Source: Frigoribacterium sp. Leaf186 (lineage in GTDB: Bacteria > Actinomycetota > Actinomycetes > Actinomycetales > Microbacteriaceae). Taken from it: a stretch of DNA of 64,000 nt. Position 1 is the first letter of the stretch; each line of letters begins with the position of its first letter. Where the stretch lies: positions 954,137-1,018,136 of the forward strand of contig NZ_LMPQ01000001.1 of the NCBI RefSeq assembly GCF_001423905.1, written 5' to 3'. A program made the position numbers and the translations under genes. Positions 1-8,100 of the stretch are shown in pieces. The notes beneath the pieces were generated by a model. It ran no database searches and was not told the origin of the DNA. It worked only from the letters and a program-made list of their open reading frames with translations.

Positions 1-1965
1 GGCGGCCGGTGCGGCGGCGGCAGGCTCGGCGGCAGCAGGTGTGGGCGCGGCAGGTGCGGCGGCGGGCTCGGCTTCCGTGGCCTGCCGTCCGCCGGTCGTC
101 GAGGTCGGGGTCGACGTCTCGGCCACGGGAGCCCCCGCCGGGGTGGGCCCTGCCGGCCCGTCACCCTCGACGCGGGCGATGTACTTGACCTTGACGCCGA
201 GCACGTCGACGATGGCCCGTCGCAGGTACTCGCTGACGCCTTCGGCCGCACCCTGGGGACGCTTGAAGCTCTCGACGTCGTTCGCGCTCGGGAAGGCCAA
301 CGTCAGCACGTCGTCGGCGAAGTCGACGACCGTGGCCGTGACGACGACCATCCAGGCGGTGCGCCGAGCCTTCTGGACGACCTCGACGATCTCGGGCCAG
401 CTGTCGCGGAGCTGCTGCAGCGTCACCGGGGCCACGGCCGAGCCCGCGGGCCGCTCGGCCTCGGCGGTCTGCGCCCAGGCGGCCGAATGCGGTGCCGACG
501 GAGGTGCGGGTTCGGTCGTCGACGTGCCTTCGGCCTCGGTAGGCGTCGCCGGGGCAGCCGACGCCCACGACGCCGTCGCGCTCTCGACCGCCGACGGGCC
601 GCCGGCCGCCTCGGTCGAGGGGGTGGCCTCGACGGGGGACGGCGAGGCAGGCGCACCCGAGGGGGCCGGTGCCGGGGCGGAGGCGCGGGTGGCGCCCGTC
701 GAGGTCGACGGGCCCGATGACCGCGAGGTGTCGGCGGGGCGGGTGCCCGCCGACGGCGCGGACGCCGCGGGCGAGCTCGAGCCCGAACCGGACCCGGACG
801 AGTCGACGCCGACGCGACGCTCGAGCCGTTCGACGCGGGCCAGAGCACCGCGTCCGCTCTGGTCGCTCTCGGGGACGAGCACGCGGGCGATCATCAGTTC
901 GAGGTGCAGCCGGGGCGACGTGGCGCCGGTCATGTCGGTGAGTGCCCGGTTGACGACGTCGGCCGACCGCGACAGCTCGGCCGCGCCGAAGGCGTGCGAC
1001 TGGTGCACGAGGCGGTCGAGCTCGTCGGCCGTCACACCGCGGAGGACGGCCGAGGCGCCCTCGACGGTCGCACCGACGACGATGAGGTCGCGCAGGCGCT
1101 CGAGCAGGTCTTCCACGAACCGACGGGGGTCTTGGCCGGTCTGGACGACCCGGTCGACGGCCGCGAACGCCGCCGCGCCGTCGCGGGCGCCGAGCGCCTC
1201 GACGACGTCGTCGAGCAGGGAGGCGTGCGTGTAGCCGAGCAGGGCGACGGCACGTTCGTACTGGATGGCGCCGTCTTCGCTGCCGGCCATCAGCTGGTCG
1301 AGCAGCGACAGGGTGTCGCGCACCGAACCACCGCCGGCCCGGACGACGAGCGGGAGCACGCCGGGGGCCGCCTCGACGGACTCGCTCTCGCAGAGCTCGT
1401 GGACGTACTCGAGCATCTGGGCCGGGGGCACGAGCCGGAACGGGTAGTGGTGTGTGCGTGACCGGATCGTGCCGATGACCTTGTCGGGCTCGGTCGTGGC
1501 GAAGATGAACTTGACGTGCTCGGGCGGCTCTTCGACGACCTTGAGCAGGGCGTTGAAGCCCTGCGGGGTGACCATGTGGGCCTCGTCGAGGATGAAGATC
1601 TTGAACCGGTCGCGAGCCGGGGCGAAGACGGCACGATCGCGGATGTCGCGGGCGTCGTCGACGCCGTTGTGGCTGGCGGCGTCGATCTCGATGACGTCGA
1701 GCGACCCGCCACCGTCGCGCGCGAGCTCGACGCACGACGCGCACACGCCGCACGGGGTGTCGGTCGGGCCCTGGGCGCAGTTCAGGCAGCGGGCCAGGAT
1801 GCGGGCCGACGTCGTCTTGCCGCAGCCTCGGGGGCCGCTGAAGAGGTAGGCGTGGTTGACCCGGTTCGTCCGCAACGCGGTGCGGAGCGGATCGGTCACC
1901 TGCGTCTGCCCGATGAGCTCGGAGAAGTTCTCTGGCCGGTAACGGCGATACAGGGCGGTGACCAC
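1..1965 (-). CDS. dnaX: DNA polymerase III subunit gamma/tau (C-terminal end outside window)
   Basis: Clamp-loader ATPase that loads the sliding clamp at the replication fork. The 655 visible codons start at GTG 1965 and run off the left edge. Visible motifs are Walker A (GPRGCGKT, residues 44-51), four zinc-binding cysteines at 63, 72, 75 and 78 with the family's 9-3-3 spacing, and a DEAH Walker B at 127-130. After about residue 380 comes an Ala/Pro/Ser/Thr-rich linker, then a conserved tau-like segment with LQQLRDSWPEIV. The start is supported by a TACTCT -10 box ending 6 nt upstream, which implies a leaderless mRNA. The low-complexity linker is normal for actinobacterial DnaX. Function is confident; the C-terminus cannot be seen. 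Confidence 0.97.
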   Translation of the reverse strand, partial: MVTALYRRYRPENFSELIGQTQVTDPLRTALRTNRVNHAYLFSGPRGCGKTTSARILARCLNCAQGPTDTPCGVCASCVELARDGGGSLDVIEIDAASHNGVDDARDIRDRAVFAPARDRFKIFILDEAHMVTPQGFNALLKVVEEPPEHVKFIFATTEPDKVIGTIRSRTHHYPFRLVPPAQMLEYVHELCESESVEAAPGVLPLVVRAGGGSVRDTLSLLDQLMAGSEDGAIQYERAVALLGYTHASLLDDVVEALGARDGAAAFAAVDRVVQTGQDPRRFVEDLLERLRDLIVVGATVEGASAVLRGVTADELDRLVHQSHAFGAAELSRSADVVNRALTDMTGATSPRLHLELMIARVLVPESDQSGRGALARVERLERRVGVDSSGSGSGSSSPAASAPSAGTRPADTSRSSGPSTSTGATRASAPAPAPSGAPASPSPVEATPSTEAAGGPSAVESATASWASAAPATPTEAEGTSTTEPAPPSAPHSAAWAQTAEAERPAGSAVAPVTLQQLRDSWPEIVEVVQKARRTAWMVVVTATVVDFADDVLTLAFPSANDVESFKRPQGAAEGVSEYLRRAIVDVLGVKVKYIARVEGDGPAGPTPAGAPVAETSTPTSTTGGRQATEAEPAAAPAAPTPAAAEPAAAAPAA

Positions 1966-1971
1966 GGACCA

Positions 1972-1977
1972 AGAGTA
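1972..1977 (-). promoter_or_regulatory. -10 box of dnaX (leaderless promoter)
   Basis: TACTCT on the minus strand ends 6 nt before the GTG start of dnaX. The same -10 to start spacing recurs at many genes in this window. No good -35 element is visible. Confidence 0.5.
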
Positions 1978-2052
1978 GTCGGGGCCACCGACAACGGTCG
2001 ACGGTCCGGGTCACCGTCGAGCAGCCCCGGACGGCGGCCCCGGGACGCACGA

Positions 2053-2079
2053 GGGGGCCCGTCGTGACGACGGGCCCCC
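2053..2079. terminator. Strong hairpin between the surface-protein gene and dnaX
   Basis: A perfect 12-bp GC-rich stem with a 3-nt loop lies 23 nt beyond the stop codon of the giant surface gene. No U-tract follows, so this is either a U-less actinobacterial terminator or an mRNA-protecting hairpin. It separates the surface gene from dnaX, which is transcribed in the same direction. Confidence 0.6.
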
Positions 2080-2101
2080 GGGTGCGGCTACTCGGCCGGT
2101 G

Positions 2102-5100
2102 CTACCGGTTCCGCGCTCCCCCCGACCGACGTCGGAGGCGGGTGGCCGAGACCAGGCCGAGGCCGATCAGCAGCGCGAAGACCGCGAGCGAGAGCCCGCC
2201 GAGGACGTCGGAGCCCGTGTAGGCCAGGCCGGAGGCCCCTCCGGTCACGACCGCTCCGCCACCGGCTCCGCCACCGGTGCCCGACCCGCCGCCGGCCCCG
2301 GGCAGCCCCGGGAACCCGGGCGTGCCCGGCGTGCCCGGCGTACCCGGCGTGCCCGGCGTGCCCGGCGTGCCCGGCGTGCCGGCGGCCGCCGCGACCGAGA
2401 ACCCGGTCGTGACGGGAGCCGAGGTGGCCCCGTCGACGGTCTGCGTGGCGGCGACCACGTGCGGCCCGACGCCGACGCCCGTGAAGACGACCGTCCAGGC
2501 TCCCGTCGCCGGGTCGGCCGTCACGGTCTGCACCGCGCCGGCGTCGAGCCGGACGGTCACCGCCGCCCCGGGCTCCGCGGTCCCGACGACCGTGACGGGC
2601 GTCGTGCCCGACGTCCCGGCCTGCAGGACCGAACCCGCGACCGGGGTCGTGACGACGACCGGGTCGACCGAGGCGATCAGGAGGTCCTGGGTCGCCGTGG
2701 TCGTGTCCGGACCGGCGGTCTGCGTCGCCGTGAGGACGTACGCGCCGACCGGCACGTCCGCGAAGTCGACCGACCAGGTGCCGTCGTCGCCGACCGTCGT
2801 CGTCTGCGTGACCCCGTCGCCGAGGCCGACCACGACGAGTGCGCCGGGCGTGCCGGTTCCCGTCACGGTCAGGTCCTCGACCCCGTCGCCGTCGACGTCG
2901 GCGACCAGGGCACCTGGAGCCGGCGAGGTGATGACGACGCCGGCGTCCGTGTTCGCGGGCGCGGTGACCGTGAAGGCGACGGTCTCGGGTGCTGACACCG
3001 CGCCTCCCACGGTCTGGGTCACCGACAGCGCGTGCTGCCCGGGCGCGACGCCCTGCAGCGTCGTCGACCAGGTGCCCCCGGCGGGGACCACGACCGTGAC
3101 CGGCAGGCCGCCGTCGAGCCGCACGGCCACCGTGGCGCCCGGCTGGGCCGTGCCGTCGACGAGGACGTCGGCGGTGCCCGCCGTGCCCGAGGGCAGGATG
3201 GAGCCCTGCTCGGGCGAGGTCACCACGAGGGGGGCGACCTCGGCGGCGGATGCCACCGTGACGGTCACCGAGGCGGTCCCGGTCACGACCCCCGCGACCG
3301 TCTGCTCGACGACCACGGTGCTCGTGCCGACCGGGACGCCCGGCACGGTCACCGACCAGACACCGCCCTCGGTCACGGTCGTCGTCTGCGTGGTCCCGCC
3401 GACGGTGACGGTGATCGTGGCCCCGGGCTCGCCGGTGCCGGTGACCGGCAGGTCGACGAGGTCGTCGCCGTCCGCGTCCGTCACGAGCTGACCGTCGGCC
3501 GGCGAGGTGATCGTCGGTGCCGTCGCGGGGTCGGCCGGGGCGGGCACGACCTCGACCGTGACCTCGATCGGGGCGCTCGTCGCGTCGCCGATCGTCTGCA
3601 CGACCGAGACCGTGTGCGACCCGGTGCCGAGCACGACGGGCACCTGCCACGAGCCGCCGTCGCCGACCGTCGTGGTGACGGGGTCTCCCCCGTCGACCGT
3701 GACGGCGACGGGCGCACCCGGCTGGCCCTGGCCCCGGACGACGACCGGCGCGGTGCCGGCGTCACCCGCCTGGTACTGCTGGCCGTCGGTCGGTGCCGTG
3801 ACCGTCAGGGCCGCGGCGGCCTCGACCACGACCGTGGTCGTCACCGGGGCCGACTCGACCCCGGCGACCGTCTGCGTCGCCGACACCACGTGTTCGCCCA
3901 CGCCGACCCCGGCGAAGGTGGTCGTCCAGGCCCCGTCGTCGTCGGCCTCGACCGTGACGGCCGTCCCGGCGTCGAGCGTCACCGAGACGGTCGCGCCGGC
4001 CTGCGCCGAACCCGACACCGGCAGGTCGACCGTGGCGTCCGCCGACACCACGAGGAGGCGCGTGCCCGTCTCGGGGTCGGTGATCGTGATCGGGTCTGCC
4101 GCGACCACCGCGAACGGCTGGGTCACGGGGACCGTCGTGACGGTGCCGTACTGCTGGCCCACCGAGATCGGCCCGGCACCCACCGGCACGCCGTCGAAGG
4201 TCGTGGTCCACGCCCCTGTCGTCGGGTCGGTCGGCACCGTCTGCGTCAGGTCGCCGCCGAGCGAGACCGTGACGGTCGCGCCGGGCTGCGCGGTGCCCGA
4301 CACGGTCACCGGCGTGGTCTCGCCCTCGAGCACGACCACCGTGTCGCCCGGAGCGGGCTCGGTGATCGAGACCGGGGTGCCGACCACCACGTCGAGCTGC
4401 TGCGTGACGGGGGTCGTCGAGCCGGCGGGGACCGTCTGCGTGACGACCACCGGGTACGAACCGACCGGGACGTCACCGACCGTGACGGTCCAGGTGCCCT
4501 CGGGGGTCACCGTGGTCGTCTCGGTCAGGTCGTCCCCCACCTCGACCACGACGGTGGCCCCGGGCTGGCCCGTGCCGGCGACCGTGACGTCGGTGGTGTC
4601 GTCGGCGTCGCCGACCACGATCGACGCTCCGTCGGCGGGCGAGGTGACGGTGACCGGAGCGGCGACGTCGACCGACACCGCGCGGGTGACCGGGGTCGAC
4701 ACCGCTCCGTCGACGGTCTGGGTGACCGAGGCGGTGCGGTCGCCGACGGGGACGCCGTCGACCGTCACGGTCCAGGCGCCCGTCGTCGGGTCGGCCACGA
4801 CCGTGCCGACCAGGCCGTCGCCCAGGTCGACCGTGACGGTCGCTCCGGGCTCGGCCGTGCCGGAGGCGACGATCGAGGCCGTGTCGCCCTCGGCGAGCAC
4901 GACGACCGTCGTGCCGTCGGTGGGCCGGTCCACCACGAGGCCCGCGGCCGCGGCGACCGTGAACGGTCGCGTCGCCGCCTCGGAGGTCGCGCCGCGGATC
5001 GTCTGGGTGGCGGTGACGGTGTACTCGCCGACGGGGACTCCGTCGACGGTCGTCCGCCAGTCGCCCTCGGGGTCGACGGTGGCCGCAGCCGTGAGGCCGG

Positions 5101-8100
5101 CGCCGAGCGAGACGGCGACGGTGGCGCCGGGCTCGCCGGTGCCCGAGACGACGACCGACGTGGTGCCGGCCGGGTCGAGCAGCGACACGGTCGCTCCCGG
5201 CTCCGGGGCGACGATCACGGGCGCGGCGGGAGCGACGACGACGGACACGTCACGCGTGACCGGGCTGGACGTCGAGCCGTCGACGGTCTGGGTGACGGCG
5301 ACGGTGCGGTCACCGACCGGGACGCCGGGCACGGTGGTGCTCCAGGCACCCGTCTCGTCGTCGGCCGTGGCGGTGGCGGTCAGGCCGTCACCGAGGTCGA
5401 CCGAGATCGAGGCCCCCGGCTCGGCGGTGCCCGAGACGACCAGGTCGGTCGTGGCGTCGGCCGTGGCGACGGCGACGACGGTGCCCGGTGCCGGGGCGTC
5501 GATGACGACCGCGGCGGCGGCGACCACCGACAGCGGCTGGGTCACGGCGGGCGAGACCGAGCCACCGAGCGCCTGGGTGGCGCTCAGCGTGCGCTCGCCG
5601 ACCGTGACGCCGGGGACGACGACGCTCCAGGCACCGGTGGCGCCGTCGGCCGTCGTCGAGGCGACGAGGTCGCCGCCGAGGTCGACGCGCACGGTCGCCC
5701 CGGGCTCGGCCGTGCCGCTCACGGTGACGTCCGTGGTCGCGGTGGCGTCGGCCACCGTCACCACGTCGCCGGGCGCAGGCTGCAGGACGGTCAGCCCGGC
5801 ACCCACCTCGATCGTGAACGAGGCGGCGACGGGGGTCGAGGTCGTGCCGGCCACGGCTTGCGACGCGGTCACCTGGTAGACGGCGGCCGGCAGGTCGGCG
5901 AAGACGACGGACCAGTCACCCGACGCGGGGTCGGCGGTCGTGGTGACGGCCGCTCCCCCGTTCAGCCGGACCGAGACCTCGGCACCCGGCGACGCCGTGC
6001 CCGAGACCGGCACGTCGATCGTGCCGGCGGGGTCGAGCACCGTGAAGACGGAGTCGTCCGGGTCGACGATGACGACCGGGGCGGCCGCCCGCACCTCGAA
6101 CGAGGCCTCCTGCGCCGGCGAGGTGGTGCCGCCGATGCTCTGCGTGGCCGACAGGGCGACCGTGCCGACGGGGACGCCGACCACGTCGACCGACCAGGCA
6201 CCGGTGGTGGCGTCGGCCGTCACCGAGGCGGTCAGGTCGGGGCCCGTCGCGGGGTCGAGGACCACGTCGACCGTGGACCCGGCCGCGGCGGTGCCCGAGA
6301 CCGTCACCGTCGCCGTGACGTCGGGCCCGGCCACGTCGACGACGGCGCCGTCGACGGGAGCCGTGACGACGAGCGGGGCACCGGCGACGATGCTGACCAC
6401 GCGCGTCTCGGGTGCCGAGACCGAGGTGCCCACCGTCTGGGTCGCGGTGACGGTGCGGGTGCCCACGGGAACCCCGGCGAAGGAGACCGACCAGGCGCCC
6501 GTCGTGGTGCCCGCGGTGACGGTGTCGGTCAGGCCGTCGCCGAGGTCGACGCGGACGACCGCGCCCGGCTCGGCCTGGCCCGACACGACGAGGGTCGTCG
6601 TCGAGGACGGGTCGGCCAGGACGATCGGCACGCCGGCGGCGGGTGCCACGATCGTGAGGTCGGCCGCCGGGACGACCGTCACGAGGCGCGTGTCGGCCTG
6701 CTGGACGGTGTCGCGGACGGTCTGCGAGGCCCCGAGGACGCGCTCCCCGACCCCGATGCCGACGAGGGTCACGGCCCAGGCTCCGGTGGTGAGGTCGGCC
6801 AGGGCGGTGCCGGCCTCGACGCCGTCGAGGGTGACGGTGACGAGGGCACCCGGCTGTGCCGTGCCGGCGACCGGGACGTCCTGCGTGATGCCCGGCGAGG
6901 CGACGACGTAGCGGACGTCGGCGGCGGGCGTGGTGATGACCACGTCGGCGCCGGCGACGACCTCGAAGGCCGAGGTCACGGGGTCGGTCGTGGTCGTGCC
7001 GCCGACCGTCTGGGTCACCGAGGCGAGCTGGTCGCCGACGGGGACGCCCGGGACCGTGACGGTCCAGAGGCCGTCGGGGCCGGCGGTCGTCGGCACGACC
7101 GTGCCGGCCAGCGTGACCTCGATGGGTGCGCCGGGGGTGGCCGTGCCGCTCACGACGACGGCCGTGGTCGCCGCGTCCCCGGCGACGGTGATCACGTCAC
7201 CGGGTGCCGGGGTCGAGATGGTGAGGTCGGCCTCGGCCGAGACCACCGAGAAGCTCGTCGGCCGGGCCTCGAGCAGGACGGCGCCCTGCTGCTGGCTCGC
7301 GCCGACGACGTGGTCGCCGACGGCGACGCCGGCCAGCTCGAGCGACCAGGCGCCCTGGGCGTCCGGTGTGACGGGAGCCTGGTCGACGCCGTCGAGCGTC
7401 ACGACGAGCGGCAGGAGGGGCACGCCGGTGCCTGACACGGTGACCGGGGTGGTGCCCTGGTCGTCGGCCACCGCGATGCGGGTGCCGGGGACGGGCGCCG
7501 CGATGACGACGTCACCGCCTTCGACGACGTCGATGTCGACGGTCACGGCCGCCGAGGTCGAGCCGTTGACGCTCTGGGTCGCCGAGACCGTGTGCGGGCC
7601 GACCGGGACGCCGTCGACGACGACCGACCAGGTGCCGGACGCCGGGACGACCGTCTCGCCGACGAGGCCGTCGCCGAGGTCGACCGAGACGGTCGCCCCG
7701 ACCTGGCCCGTGCCCGAGACGACGACGGGCGTCGTGCCGTCCGGCCCGGCGACGACGTACTCGTCGCCGTCGAGCGGTGACGTGACGTCGAGGGGCGTGC
7801 CCTGGGCGATGGTCAGCGGCTGCGTGACCGGTGCCGAGGTGGTGCCACCGAGGGTCTGGGTCGCGCCGAGCGTCCGGTCGCCGACGGGGACGTCGGGGAT
7901 GACGGCCGTCCAGGCGCCGGTGACGGGGTCGACCGTGGCCGGCACCTCGAAGCCGGCGCCGAGGCCGACGGTGACGGTGGCCCCGGGGTCGGCGGTGCCG
8001 GTGACGGTCACGTCGGCGGTGGTGCCGCCGACGATCGGGATCGTGGCCCCGGGTGCCGGCGTCGAGATGGCGACCGGGGTCCCGGCGACGATCGTCACGA

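Noticed and set aside
2306-2380. Collagen-like tract as a separate collagen-type protein
   Set aside because: Only eight triplets within the linker of the surface protein; it is a spacer.
3032-7435. Very long open frames on the plus strand opposite the surface-protein gene (over 1400 codons)
   Set aside because: They mirror the repeat array, are rich in Arg/Asp/Gly/His as expected for the antisense of GC-rich codons, and lack domains and ribosome sites.
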